Positions 8,342 to 16,477 are shown, counted from the stretch's first letter. The stretch: DNA of 30,725 nucleotides from an uncultured Flavobacteriaceae bacterium (GCA_937901915.1 CALGUD010000089.1:1-30725); one strand, 5' to 3'. The notes: generated from the sequence alone by a model not told the origin. A program made the numbers and translations.

Positions 8342-9067
8342 ATGTCAAACTTATCAATTAATACTACCCAAAATGTCAATCTGAACTATAAAATAGTAGG
8401 CCTGGGTGAAAGAATAGTGGCATTTTTAATTGATGCTTTTGTATTGTATATGTACCTGATGCTGGTAAATCTTGTTACTACTGCAATGGGATATGTTTTT
8501 AGTGACAGCTGGACTGTTTTTGGATTGAGTTCGCTCATTTTTTTACCGGCGATGTTTTACTCGCTTCTGTGCCACATAATTTTTAATGGCAGGACACTTG
8601 GCAAGCTGATAATGAAAATGCGGGTAGTAAAAATTGACGGGTCACCGGTACATTGGTCTTCCTACCTCATCCGGTGGATGCTCCGGTTGGTTGATATTTG
8701 GCTTTTTTTAGGATCAGTGGGTATATTGGCTATATTATTTTCAGATAAAAAACAAAGAGTAGGAGATGCAGCTGCCGGTACTGTTGTTATTAGCACAAAA
8801 CAAAAAACAAAAATTTCACATACAATACTCGAAGAAGTAACAAGTGATTATCAACCTGTATTTTTAAATGTAACTCAGTTACAGGATAAAGACATCCGGT
8901 TAATTAAGGAGACTTTTTTAATCGCTAAAAGAACATCAGATTATAAAACACTAAAAGAACTAAGGTTGAAAATTGAAAGTATTTTAGGAACCGAATCAAA
9001 CTTATATGATAGGGAATACATAGATACGGTTCTTAAAGATTATAATTACTACACCCAAAATATGTAA
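8342..9067 (+). CDS. RDD family membrane protein with C-terminal extension
   Basis: A 241-residue protein of the RDD family, named for conserved Arg and Asp residues: GERIVAFLIDAF near residues 22-33 and KKQRVGDAAAGT near 136-147. Three or four membrane spans occupy residues 25-130. An approximately 90-residue soluble C-terminal tail is predicted helical and looks unrelated to transport. Some RDD proteins act in ion transport, but no substrate can be inferred here. Divergent from the SpoIIM operon with 38 bp between starts; RDD genes recur in MoxR/DUF58 clusters, so shared function is likely. Confidence 0.87.
   Translation: MSNLSINTTQNVNLNYKIVGLGERIVAFLIDAFVLYMYLMLVNLVTTAMGYVFSDSWTVFGLSSLIFLPAMFYSLLCHIIFNGRTLGKLIMKMRVVKIDGSPVHWSSYLIRWMLRLVDIWLFLGSVGILAILFSDKKQRVGDAAAGTVVISTKQKTKISHTILEEVTSDYQPVFLNVTQLQDKDIRLIKETFLIAKRTSDYKTLKELRLKIESILGTESNLYDREYIDTVLKDYNYYTQNM
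8346..8353 (-). promoter_or_regulatory. Putative -7 element of the SpoIIM-to-ABC operon
   Basis: On the minus strand this reads TAAGTTTG, matching TAnnTTTG. It would place transcription start near 8339, about 36 nt before the SpoIIM ATG. It lies within the first codons of the divergent RDD gene, as expected when only 38 bp separate the two starts. No -33 box is seen at exact spacing. Confidence 0.4.
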
Positions 9068-9069
9068 TT

Positions 9070-9807
9070 CTATTCAATAATCTCTACATCTAATATGACC
9101 GCATTTTTAAAAGGCCATTCCCTGTTGTCGGTTTCGAGTTTATTTATCTCGTCAACAACACTCATTCCTTCTATAACTCTACCAAAAGCAGTGTACTTGC
9201 CATCCAGATGATATGCACCCGGCTTTTGTACTACAATAAAAAACTCGTATGGAGAAGCCAGTTTATGCGGATTGTCTATTTCACTGCTAGGCATAGATAC
9301 AATTCCACGGTGGTGTTTAAATCCTTTCTTTGCATCCGGGGGAAGTAAATAACTGCCAATTTCTCCTCTTTTTTTTCCTGTCTCCACATTATCGGAGTTT
9401 CCTCCCTGAATGATAAAATTCTTTACCACCCTGTGAAAATAAGTATTGTTAAAATATTTCTTTTTAACCAGGTAAATGAAATTAGCCCTGTGGTATGGTG
9501 TCTCTTCAAATAAATCAATTACAAAACTCCCAAAATTGGTTGTGACTTTTACTTTATCTTCGTTGTTTTCTTTTTGATATTCAAAAAAGAAAGGAATGGC
9601 ATTTTCTTCAGTTATACGAAACTCCTTCTCCTCTATCTCTTTTTTATCTGCTTCATTTTCATTATTTTTTGTCATTTCTGTTTTGACTGAATCCGTCACT
9701 ATTGTATTTACTGATTCAGGTATATATTTTTTTTCAGACTTACTTTCGCAAGAAGTTAAAATAAATAACAGTAATATTGTAAAAAGATGAATCGTTTTTG
9801 AAAACAT
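9070..9807 (-). CDS. Cyclophilin-type peptidyl-prolyl isomerase lipoprotein
   Basis: A 245-residue predicted lipoprotein. The signal peptide ends with the lipobox LTSC, with Cys near residue 19, followed by a charged Glu/Lys-rich linker (20-75). The cyclophilin domain (about 80-245) includes VTTNFGSFVIDLFEE, the catalytic-type FHRVVKNFIIQGG and AFGRV. Cyclophilins speed cis-trans isomerisation of prolyl bonds; the lipobox places this one on the periplasmic side of a membrane, where it would assist folding of envelope proteins. The ATG at 9805-9807 shares CATG with the start of the divergent Nudix gene. The 3' end faces the RDD gene with only 2 bp between stops. Confidence 0.92.
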   Translation of the reverse strand: MFSKTIHLFTILLLFILTSCESKSEKKYIPESVNTIVTDSVKTEMTKNNENEADKKEIEEKEFRITEENAIPFFFEYQKENNEDKVKVTTNFGSFVIDLFEETPYHRANFIYLVKKKYFNNTYFHRVVKNFIIQGGNSDNVETGKKRGEIGSYLLPPDAKKGFKHHRGIVSMPSSEIDNPHKLASPYEFFIVVQKPGAYHLDGKYTAFGRVIEGMSVVDEINKLETDNREWPFKNAVILDVEIIE

Positions 9808-10447
9808 GAATTTTGAACTTTTTAATAAATTAATACCAAAAATAACAAATCTACCTCTACCGGGTCAAGAAGCCCATCATAAAATGTCTTCTACCTTACG
9901 CTTAAAAGAACTGGAAGATATGAATCTGAGGGCAAAAAAACCAAGAAAAGCAGCCGTCGTTTCTCTTTTTTATCCGGATTTTGACTCTAATACCAGGTTA
10001 TTGCTCATTCTCCGAAAAACGTATGAAGGCATACACTCTAATCAGGTTGGTTTTCCCGGTGGTAAAGTAGAAGAAGGTGACACAGGACTCTCTTACACAG
10101 CGCTTCGGGAAACTCATGAAGAGGTTGGGATACATCCTGAAAAAATAAATCTTATAAGACCATTGACTGAAATTTATATTCCACCCAGTAATTTTATGGT
10201 GCAACCATTTTTAGGCATCATGAATGAAACTCCCTTATTTATTCCACAAGAGTCAGAAGTAGAAGAGGTTATTGAGGTATCGGTCACTGATTTTCTGAAT
10301 GATAACGCTGTTGCAACAGAAATTGTAAATACCTCATATGGCATTAAAATAGATATTCCTGTATACAAACTTAATGATTACACAGTATGGGGGGCAACAG
10401 CAATGATTCTTAGTGAAGTAAAGGAATTGTGTAAAAGAGTACAGTAA
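9806..10447 (+). CDS. Nudix hydrolase, CoA pyrophosphatase type
   Basis: A 213-residue cytosolic Nudix hydrolase. The Nudix box runs from GGKVEEGD (85-92) through RETHEEVGI (101-109), with the one-residue-longer spacing typical of CoA pyrophosphatases. The family-specific flank LLILRKTYEGIHSNQVGFPGG precedes it in two parts (66-75 and 76-86). These enzymes cleave CoA and derivatives to acyl-phosphopantetheine and 3',5'-ADP. The N-terminal PGQEAH also fits the subfamily. The start ATG at 9806 overlaps the divergent cyclophilin start. The PlsC gene follows after 39 bp and carries its own promoter motif. Confidence 0.9.
   Translation: MNFELFNKLIPKITNLPLPGQEAHHKMSSTLRLKELEDMNLRAKKPRKAAVVSLFYPDFDSNTRLLLILRKTYEGIHSNQVGFPGGKVEEGDTGLSYTALRETHEEVGIHPEKINLIRPLTEIYIPPSNFMVQPFLGIMNETPLFIPQESEVEEVIEVSVTDFLNDNAVATEIVNTSYGIKIDIPVYKLNDYTVWGATAMILSEVKELCKRVQ
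9846..9853 (-). promoter_or_regulatory. Putative -7 element of the cyclophilin gene, inside the Nudix coding region
   Basis: The minus strand reads TAGATTTG, a match to TAnnTTTG, about 39 bp upstream of the cyclophilin ATG. Because the starts of the two genes overlap, the promoter must lie within the neighbour's coding sequence. No -33 box at 19 bp is visible. Confidence 0.35.
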
Positions 10448-10456
10448 CAATTTTTG

Positions 10457-10464
10457 TAATTTTG
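10457..10464 (+). promoter_or_regulatory. Putative -7 element of the plsC-like gene
   Basis: TAATTTTG matches TAnnTTTG and lies 22 bp upstream of the ATG at 10487, giving a leader of about 15 nt. No convincing -33 box at the exact spacing. Confidence 0.45.
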
Positions 10465-10486
10465 TAAATTTTTCAAACGCTAAAAA

Positions 10487-11290
10487 ATGGGATTATTTAA
10501 AAGAAATCCATTCGGACATATACTTTTTTTAAAAAAATGGTTGATACGGATATTTGGAACATTAACGCATCAACGCTACAGAGGTTTTAATGAATTAAAA
10601 ATTGAAGGGTCAGATATAATAAAAAATCTTCCTTCTACAGGTGTTCTTTTTGTTTCAAATCACCAAACCTATTTTGCTGATGTAGTTGCAATGTTCCATG
10701 TATTTAATGCAAGCCTTAGCAACAGGGTAGATTCCATTAAAAATGTAGGTTACTTATGGAACCCAAAATTGAATATATATTACATTGCCGCTAAAGAAAC
10801 TATGAAGGCTGGCTTGCTACCAAAAATTTTAGCATATGCAGGTGCTATTTCAGTTGAAAGAACCTGGCGGGATAAAGGTCAGGACATACAACGTGAGGTG
10901 AATTTAGACGATACTAAAAATATAGGAATAGCTTTAAATGATGGATGGGTCATTACCTTTCCCCAGGGTACAACTAAGCCCTGGAAACCTATTAGAAAGG
11001 GTACTGCACATATTATAAAACAATATAAGCCTATAGTAGTGCCAATAGTAATAGATGGCTTTAGAAGATCTTTTGATAAAAAAGGGCTCCGGATTAAGAA
11101 AAAAAATATTTTACAATCAATGGAAATAAAAAGGCCTTTAGATATTGACTATGAAAATGAAACCATTGAAGAGATTGTTGAGAAATTAGAATATGCCATA
11201 GAACAGCACCCCTCATTTCTTAAAGTTATACCCGAAGAAGTACTGGCTGCTGAAGAAGAACTAAATAAAACCAGGCAATGGAAATACTGA
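10487..11290 (+). CDS. 1-acyl-sn-glycerol-3-phosphate acyltransferase family protein (PlsC-like)
   Basis: A 267-residue PlsC/LPLAT-family acyltransferase, expected to transfer acyl groups to a lysophospholipid-type acceptor at the membrane face. The block I motif begins SNHQTYFAD: H59 and D65 are separated by five residues, not the usual four (HX4D). The block III motif is FPQGTT (158-163) rather than FPEGTR. A membrane-dipping N-terminal stretch precedes the fold. Other Bacteroidota proteins I recall share these variants, so this appears to be a subfamily trait rather than decay. The convergent gene ends 2 bp away. Confidence 0.85.
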   Translation: MGLFKRNPFGHILFLKKWLIRIFGTLTHQRYRGFNELKIEGSDIIKNLPSTGVLFVSNHQTYFADVVAMFHVFNASLSNRVDSIKNVGYLWNPKLNIYYIAAKETMKAGLLPKILAYAGAISVERTWRDKGQDIQREVNLDDTKNIGIALNDGWVITFPQGTTKPWKPIRKGTAHIIKQYKPIVVPIVIDGFRRSFDKKGLRIKKKNILQSMEIKRPLDIDYENETIEEIVEKLEYAIEQHPSFLKVIPEEVLAAEEELNKTRQWKY

Positions 11291-11292
11291 TA

Positions 11293-11934
11293 CTATTCCT
11301 CTATTTTCTTTAATTCTTTATAATTTATATACAACCTTTTTGAGAGTAGGCCGTATAACAATTGATAAAAAAGCCAAAGTATTACAAGAACTAACCCTAT
11401 AATTATTACAGATCCCACAATAATGCCTGCCCAAAACATCAATGAAGGATCACCATTGGTTTTTTCATTAATAGTTTCAACTACTTGTGGGTCGTTAAAA
11501 ACAGAAAAAACAATCATAAAAGCCATAACCAGCGCTCCAAAAAGCAGCGATATCCTGATATAATTTTTAACTGTTTCCCTTGTTTTTATAATGTTTTCAA
11601 TTAAAGTACGGGCATCATCTGTAACAGAAATAGCCCTGTAGTTTTTGTAAAACTTATAACTAAAGTAAAAAATAATGATAAAAGAAATAATAGTTGCTAT
11701 AACTGTAAATTCGGTTAAATGTGCCTCTTTTGTTTTTTCCCAATTCTCCTTATCGGTAAGAGAAAGATTAACCACAATCCCCAGTAAAAGTTCACCCAAA
11801 CTTATATAAAATATCCATTTTACAATAGATGAGGACTTTTTCCAGATCATATTATATATATCGTCATAGGAAAGTTTAGGAAGGTCTTTTTCCTTTTCTT
11901 TCCAGTCTTTCTTTAGTAAATCCAACTCATCCAT
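11293..11934 (-). CDS. Four-TM membrane protein, putative sigma-factor partner
   Basis: A 213-residue protein with a short soluble N-terminus (MDELDLLKKDWKEKEKDLPK) and four predicted membrane spans at about 38-58, 75-98, 127-145 and 167-195. It overlaps the upstream ECF sigma gene by 8 nt, so the two are translated together. The position is that of an anti-sigma factor, and the charged N-terminal helix could hold the sigma factor, but there is no zinc-binding HxxxCxxC motif or known anti-sigma domain. Calling it an anti-sigma factor is inference from position. Confidence 0.7.
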   Translation of the reverse strand: MDELDLLKKDWKEKEKDLPKLSYDDIYNMIWKKSSSIVKWIFYISLGELLLGIVVNLSLTDKENWEKTKEAHLTEFTVIATIISFIIIFYFSYKFYKNYRAISVTDDARTLIENIIKTRETVKNYIRISLLFGALVMAFMIVFSVFNDPQVVETINEKTNGDPSLMFWAGIIVGSVIIIGLVLVILWLFYQLLYGLLSKRLYINYKELKKIEE

Positions 11935-12514
11935 ACGTCAAAGATTTAGGGTTTAGCATCTTTTTTAATTTTGTTTTTACTCTGTTCATCTTCACTCTGG
12001 CATTAACCTCACTTATACCTAAAGTTTCTGATATTTCAGTATAATTTTTATCTTCTAAATACAAAAACACCAATGCTTTATCAATATCATTTAATTCTTT
12101 AATGGCCTCATATATTAATTTTAATTGCCACTCTTCAGTATCATCATACGGTTCAGCTTTTACTTTAAAAACGATGTCATCAATGTTTTGTGCCTCTACC
12201 TGCCTTTTAGATTTCCGATACAATGTAATTGCAGTGTTCAGGGCTATCCTGTACATCCATGTACTGAATTTAGCATCCCCCCTGAACTTTGGGTATGCCT
12301 TCCATAACTGTATGGTTATTTCCTGAAAAAGATCGTTATGGGCATCCTGGTCGTTTGTATATATCCTGCATACCTTATGAACAATGTTTTGGTTTTTCTC
12401 CAATTCCTTCACAAAACTATGTTCAAGTTCTTTCTTCACTGATTGGTTAAATGGTTTACTACTATTGGTGTTAAAACCAGAAGTTTTGTTACAATTTTTT
12501 TGAAAATTAATCAA
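11927..12514 (-). CDS. ECF-type RNA polymerase sigma factor
   Basis: A sigma-70 family extracytoplasmic-function factor. Region 2 is seen in NDLFQEITIQLWKAYPKF and the FSTWMYRIALNTA element. Region 4 has the helix-turn-helix YTEISETLGISEVNARVKMN followed by a basic tail. The frame begins at ATG 12514, but the first 27 residues are Asn/Ser-rich and poorly conserved in appearance. An in-frame GTG at 12439 (VKKELEHSF) would give a more typical 170-residue protein, so the start is uncertain. The overlapping downstream membrane gene suggests membrane control. Target promoters cannot be read from this window. Confidence 0.9.
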   Translation of the reverse strand: MINFQKNCNKTSGFNTNSSKPFNQSVKKELEHSFVKELEKNQNIVHKVCRIYTNDQDAHNDLFQEITIQLWKAYPKFRGDAKFSTWMYRIALNTAITLYRKSKRQVEAQNIDDIVFKVKAEPYDDTEEWQLKLIYEAIKELNDIDKALVFLYLEDKNYTEISETLGISEVNARVKMNRVKTKLKKMLNPKSLTYG

Positions 12515-12544
12515 TCATATTTACATTATGGTAATCATAACTTC

Positions 12545-12552
12545 TATTTTTG
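12545..12552 (+). promoter_or_regulatory. Putative -7 element of the NDH-2 gene
   Basis: TATTTTTG matches TAnnTTTG, 17 bp upstream of the ATG at 12570, giving a very short leader of roughly 10 nt. It sits in the 55-bp divergent gap between the sigma factor and NDH-2. No clear -33 element at 19 bp. Confidence 0.45.
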
Positions 12553-12569
12553 TAAATTAAATAATTTTC

Positions 12570-13859
12570 ATGAACATACCACGAACCAGTTATCCCAGGG
12601 TAATAATTATAGGGGGAGGTTTTGCAGGCATTTCTTTGGCTAAAAAACTGTCTGAACAAGAAGTCCAGGTTGTTTTGTTGGACAAACACAATTATCACAC
12701 GTTTCAACCCTTACTTTACCAGGTATCGACCGGCGGACTGGAACCGGATTCAATTGCCTATCCTATTCGTAAAATACTGAAAAATTATACCAATTTTTAT
12801 TTCAGGCTTACCACAGTTGAGGAAATAAATACTGAAAAGAAAAAAGTATATACCGATATAGGAAACATAAAATATGATTATTTAGTACTCGCTACCGGCT
12901 CTACTACCAATTTTTATGGAAATACTGAGATTGAAAAAAATAGCATGGTCATGAAAACCATACCTGAATCTTTAAATTTAAGAAGCCTCATCCTTGAAAA
13001 TTTTGAAGAAGCTCTTTTAACAGATAGCCTGGATGAACAGGATGCCCTCATGAATTTTGTAATAGTCGGAGCAGGTCCAACCGGTGTGGAGCTGGCAGGT
13101 GCATTGGCTGAAATAAAAAAAGGAATCTTACCTAAGGATTACCCGGACCTGGATACCCGAAGGGCGCAAATAAATCTTGTACAGTCCGGCAACAGGATTT
13201 TAAATGAAATGAGTGAAAAAGCATCAAAAAAAGCGGAAGATTTTTTAGAAAAGTTAGGGGTTAACATATGGAAAAATACACGCGTTCTTAATTACGATGG
13301 TAAGTTAGTTACCACAGATACTGATATCAGTTTTGAAACAGCAACTTTTGTATGGGCCGCCGGAGTTAAAGGAGAAGTGATAAAAGGCATGGATGACACA
13401 GCTTTACTAAGCAAAAGCAAGCGGTTATTGGTTAATGAGTACAGCCAGGTTATTGGTTTTGAAAATATATTTGCAATTGGTGACGTGGCTTCCATGGTCA
13501 GTGAAGAATTCCAGGCGGGTCACCCAATGATGGCACAACCCGCTATTCAGCAGGGAAAACAACTGGGAGATAACCTTTTAAGGCTTATGGAAAATAAACC
13601 TTTGAAACCTTTTGCTTACAAAGATAAAGGAGCTATGGCTACCGTAGGTAGAAATAAGGCCGTTGTAGATTTAAAAAATTTCAAATTTCAGGGAATTTTT
13701 GCCTGGTTTGTATGGATGTTTGTTCATATTTATTTCCTGATAGGTTTCAGGAACAGGGCTGTTGTATTTATTAACTGGGTTTATAATTATATCCGTTTTG
13801 ACAGGGAAGCCAGGTTAATAATTCGCCCTTATAAAAAGAAGAAAAACCATGTTGTTTGA
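12570..13859 (+). CDS. Type II NADH dehydrogenase (NAD(P)/FAD-dependent oxidoreductase)
   Basis: A 429-residue two-dinucleotide-binding-domain flavoprotein. The N-terminal FAD site is GGGFAG (15-20), the NAD(P)H site is VGAGPTG (166-172), and the second FAD contact is AIGDVAS (about 303-309). The motif FQPLLYQV near 45-52 is typical of NDH-2. The C-terminus holds a hydrophobic segment (about 377-408) and a basic tail, consistent with peripheral membrane attachment. NDH-2 oxidises NADH and reduces quinone without pumping protons. It is transcribed away from the ECF sigma gene. Confidence 0.93.
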   Translation: MNIPRTSYPRVIIIGGGFAGISLAKKLSEQEVQVVLLDKHNYHTFQPLLYQVSTGGLEPDSIAYPIRKILKNYTNFYFRLTTVEEINTEKKKVYTDIGNIKYDYLVLATGSTTNFYGNTEIEKNSMVMKTIPESLNLRSLILENFEEALLTDSLDEQDALMNFVIVGAGPTGVELAGALAEIKKGILPKDYPDLDTRRAQINLVQSGNRILNEMSEKASKKAEDFLEKLGVNIWKNTRVLNYDGKLVTTDTDISFETATFVWAAGVKGEVIKGMDDTALLSKSKRLLVNEYSQVIGFENIFAIGDVASMVSEEFQAGHPMMAQPAIQQGKQLGDNLLRLMENKPLKPFAYKDKGAMATVGRNKAVVDLKNFKFQGIFAWFVWMFVHIYFLIGFRNRAVVFINWVYNYIRFDREARLIIRPYKKKKNHVV

Positions 13860-13894
13860 TTCTTTATATTTACATTACAGTTTAAATATTAAAC

Positions 13895-14401
13895 ATGCAT
13901 ATCAATAACTATATAAAAAAATTAATCGTCGTATCACTGGTGCTTTTAAATGTCGGTTGTGACCAGATATCAAAGTCTATTGTAAGAGATAAGATAGAAT
14001 ATTATGAAACCACCGAAATCATCAATGACAGATTTATTCTGACTAAAGTTGAGAATTCCGGGGCATTTCTAGGGTTTGGTTCTGATCTACACCCCATGAT
14101 AAAAAATATATTTCTTTTGGCCATACCTGCAATTGCATTGTTGGGAATGCTGGCATATTTACTTTTTAAAACAAATTTAAACAGATATTACCTGATTGGA
14201 TTCTCATTTATAGTTGGAGGGGGTATCGGCAATGTATATGACAGAATTTTTCATGGCTCGGTAACCGACTTTTTACATATAGACCTGGGGTTATTTAGAA
14301 CAGGCATATTCAATATGGCCGATGTATCAGTAATGGCAGGCTCTATTTATATTTTGATTTTTAGTTTTATAAAAAAGAAGCAGCAAACACAATTACAATG
14401 A
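13895..14401 (+). CDS. lspA: Lipoprotein signal peptidase (signal peptidase II)
   Basis: A 168-residue inner-membrane aspartyl protease with four membrane spans. It cleaves the signal peptide of diacylglyceryl-modified prolipoproteins. Family motifs are present: CDQISK (D23), NSGAFLGFG (54-62), GNVYDR (112-117) and FNMAD (139-143). The last two supply the catalytic aspartates D116 and D143. Several predicted lipoproteins lie in this window as possible substrates. Its stop overlaps the rmuC start as ATGA. Flavobacteria often carry more than one LspA, so this may not be the only copy. Confidence 0.93.
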   Translation: MHINNYIKKLIVVSLVLLNVGCDQISKSIVRDKIEYYETTEIINDRFILTKVENSGAFLGFGSDLHPMIKNIFLLAIPAIALLGMLAYLLFKTNLNRYYLIGFSFIVGGGIGNVYDRIFHGSVTDFLHIDLGLFRTGIFNMADVSVMAGSIYILIFSFIKKKQQTQLQ

Positions 14402-15783
14402 CCGATAATATATTATTAATCACTATTACATTAATAGCCATAATTATTGGAGTTTCCCTGGGAATTTATATACAAAGCCTAAAAACCAGGTCGGCCAAAA
14501 GCACTTTTGAAGATCGTGAACTTCAGTTAAGAACAACCCTCGATGAATTACGCATAAAAAATGAAAAAGAAGTTATTGATAAAGAAGAAATCCGAAGGGA
14601 AAAAGATTCTTTAGCCATACAACTCACCAAAAAAGAAGCTGATTTTGAAAACCTCCTGGCCCGAAATAAAGAACATAAAGAAGAAGTTGAGCGCCTGCAG
14701 GAAAAACTCAATAAAGACTTCCAGATTTTAGCTAATAAAATACTCGAAGAAAAATCAGAGAAGTTTACACTTCAGAATAAAGAAAATATTAAGAACATTC
14801 TCAATCCGCTCCAGGAAAAAATCCAACTCTTCGAAAAAAGGGTGGATGACACCAATAAAGAAAGTATTCTCAGGCATTCTACCTTACAGGAACAACTAAG
14901 AAATTTAAAAGAACTAAACCAACAAATAACCAAGGAAGCCGCAAATCTCACAAAAGCACTTAAGGGTGACACCAAAATGCAGGGAAACTGGGGAGAAGTG
15001 GTGTTGGAGAGAGTACTGGAAAAGTCGGGACTTGAAAAAGGCAGTGAATATACCATTCAAAACAGTTTCACCACAGACGAAGGTAAACGAGTACTGCCGG
15101 ATGTAATTATTCATTTGCCCGATAATAAAAAAATGATCATTGACTCAAAGGTCTCTTTAGTAGCCTACGAACGTTTTATAAATGAAGAAGACGAGGCCTT
15201 GAAACCCATGCTTCTTAAAGAGCATGTTAATTCCATAAAAAAACACATTGACCAGCTAAGCGCTAAAAATTATCACGAATTGTATGCAATGGAAAGCCCG
15301 GATTTTGTATTGCTTTTTATTCCGTTGGAACCTGCATTTGCAACTGCTTCTCACTATGACCCGCAACTATATAACATAGCTTTTGAAAAAAATATTGTAA
15401 TTGTTACTCCATCAACTTTACTGGCTACACTTAGAACCATTGACAGTATGTGGCAAAATGATAAGCAACATAAAAATGCACTGGAAATAGCCATGCAGGC
15501 CGGAAGGTTATATGATCAGTTTAAGAACCTGTTAGACGATCTTGAAAAAGTGGGCAAACAATTACAAACAGTACAAAATACCTATAGCAGTTCCATGACT
15601 AAACTTACCGGTAAAGGCAATTTACTGGGCAGAGTGGAAAAATTAAAAAAATTAGGAGCTAAAACAAGCCGCCAAATTGATCAAAAATGGCTGAACCGTG
15701 CTGAAGATAATTATGACGATGACGAGCAAGAAGAAAATGAAAATGATCAGAAAAAAAATATTGAGGACAACACCCAATTCTAA
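14398..15783 (+). CDS. rmuC: DNA recombination protein RmuC homologue
   Basis: A 461-residue protein with an N-terminal membrane anchor (about 4-25), a long charged coiled coil (35-190), and the RmuC nuclease-like domain (about 190-390) with GNWGEVVLERVLEKSG and VIIHLPDNKKMIIDSK. RmuC limits inversion-type rearrangements at short inverted repeats in E. coli; the domain is related to PD-(D/E)XK nucleases, and D-x-K is seen in IIDSKVSL. An acidic Asp/Glu/Asn-rich tail follows. Translationally coupled to lspA through a 4-nt overlap. Confidence 0.92.
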   Translation: MTDNILLITITLIAIIIGVSLGIYIQSLKTRSAKSTFEDRELQLRTTLDELRIKNEKEVIDKEEIRREKDSLAIQLTKKEADFENLLARNKEHKEEVERLQEKLNKDFQILANKILEEKSEKFTLQNKENIKNILNPLQEKIQLFEKRVDDTNKESILRHSTLQEQLRNLKELNQQITKEAANLTKALKGDTKMQGNWGEVVLERVLEKSGLEKGSEYTIQNSFTTDEGKRVLPDVIIHLPDNKKMIIDSKVSLVAYERFINEEDEALKPMLLKEHVNSIKKHIDQLSAKNYHELYAMESPDFVLLFIPLEPAFATASHYDPQLYNIAFEKNIVIVTPSTLLATLRTIDSMWQNDKQHKNALEIAMQAGRLYDQFKNLLDDLEKVGKQLQTVQNTYSSSMTKLTGKGNLLGRVEKLKKLGAKTSRQIDQKWLNRAEDNYDDDEQEENENDQKKNIEDNTQF

Positions 15784-15849
15784 AGTTTTACCCCACCTAT
15801 AGATTTTATTAAAGATTATTTTAACAATAAAGGTTACATACAAACTATT

Positions 15850-16398
15850 ATGTCAAAAAAATTTAAAACTGTTGAAGCATCACAGGTAACCATTTCAGAA
15901 CTTATGCTTCCCTCCCACACCAACTTTAGCGGAAAAATTCATGGAGGTTATATTTTATCCCTTTTAGATCAGATTGCATTTGCCTGTGCTTCCAAGCATT
16001 CGGGCTCTTATTGTGTTACAGCTTCAGTAGATACGGTAGACTTTTTGAGCCCCATAGAGGTAGGTGAACTTGTTACAATGAAAGCATCTGTCAATTACGT
16101 GGGAAATACATCTATGGTAGTAGGAATACGGGTTGAGTCTGAGCACATACAAACCGGAAAGGTGAAACATTGCAATTCCTCTTACTTTACTATGGTCGCC
16201 AAAGACGAAAAAGGAAAAGGAGTTAAAATTCCCGGACTCATACTTCAAACCGAAAAGGAATTGCACCGATTTTTTAAAAGTATAAAAAGAATAGAACATC
16301 GTAAAGAAAGCATTGAATACTCTTCCCAAATTAAATATTCAGTAAAAGAATTGATCCATGAATTGGAAAATTACAAGGTCAAAATTGATTTAAAATAA
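15850..16398 (+). CDS. Acyl-CoA thioesterase, hotdog fold (YciA/BFIT type)
   Basis: A 182-residue single-hotdog protein. The N-terminal motif LPSHTNFSGKIHGGYILSLL (20-39) and the next DQIAF correspond to the region where cytosolic acyl-CoA hydrolases carry the catalytic Asn/Asp and the GG turn. The central TASVDTVDFLSPIEVGELV also fits. These enzymes release free fatty acids from acyl-CoA. The C-terminal 40 residues are a charged helical extension. Single gene; the next gene, satD, is separated by a 108-bp gap filled with a regular operator-like array. Confidence 0.9.
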   Translation: MSKKFKTVEASQVTISELMLPSHTNFSGKIHGGYILSLLDQIAFACASKHSGSYCVTASVDTVDFLSPIEVGELVTMKASVNYVGNTSMVVGIRVESEHIQTGKVKHCNSSYFTMVAKDEKGKGVKIPGLILQTEKELHRFFKSIKRIEHRKESIEYSSQIKYSVKELIHELENYKVKIDLK

Positions 16399-16401
16399 GA
16401 G

Positions 16402-16477
16402 TATCAACTTATTTGTTGATATTTATAATTATCTATTAAAATATTGATATTTTTATATATCAATTATTTTATTGATA
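16402..16477. promoter_or_regulatory. Three 20-bp palindromes on a 28-bp period upstream of satD
   Basis: Three inverted repeats of form TATCAA-N8-TTGATA occur at 16402-16421, 16430-16449 and 16458-16477. The middle left arm is TATCTA, one mismatch. Starts are exactly 28 bp apart and adjacent half-sites are exactly 14 bp apart, with orientation alternating along the array. TTGATATTT is identical in all three right arms (16416, 16444, 16472). The last arm overlaps GATATTTG (16474-16481), one mismatch from the TAnnTTTG -7 element, and ends 29 bp before the satD ATG. The arrangement suits a cooperatively bound repressor, most simply SatD through its C-terminal HTH; this last step is inference. 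Confidence 0.8.

Noticed and set aside
7335..8357. Longer SpoIIM frame starting at 8357
   Set aside because: The extra 18 residues overlap the divergent RDD start and lack coding character; ATG 8303 is better.
14523..15114. Minus-strand open frames within rmuC
   Set aside because: They are shadows of the charged coiled-coil coding sequence, with Ser/Phe/Leu-rich translations and no family resemblance.
15784..15849. Promoter of the thioesterase gene
   Set aside because: No TAnnTTTG or close match is present in the 66-bp gap, so I cannot support a site.
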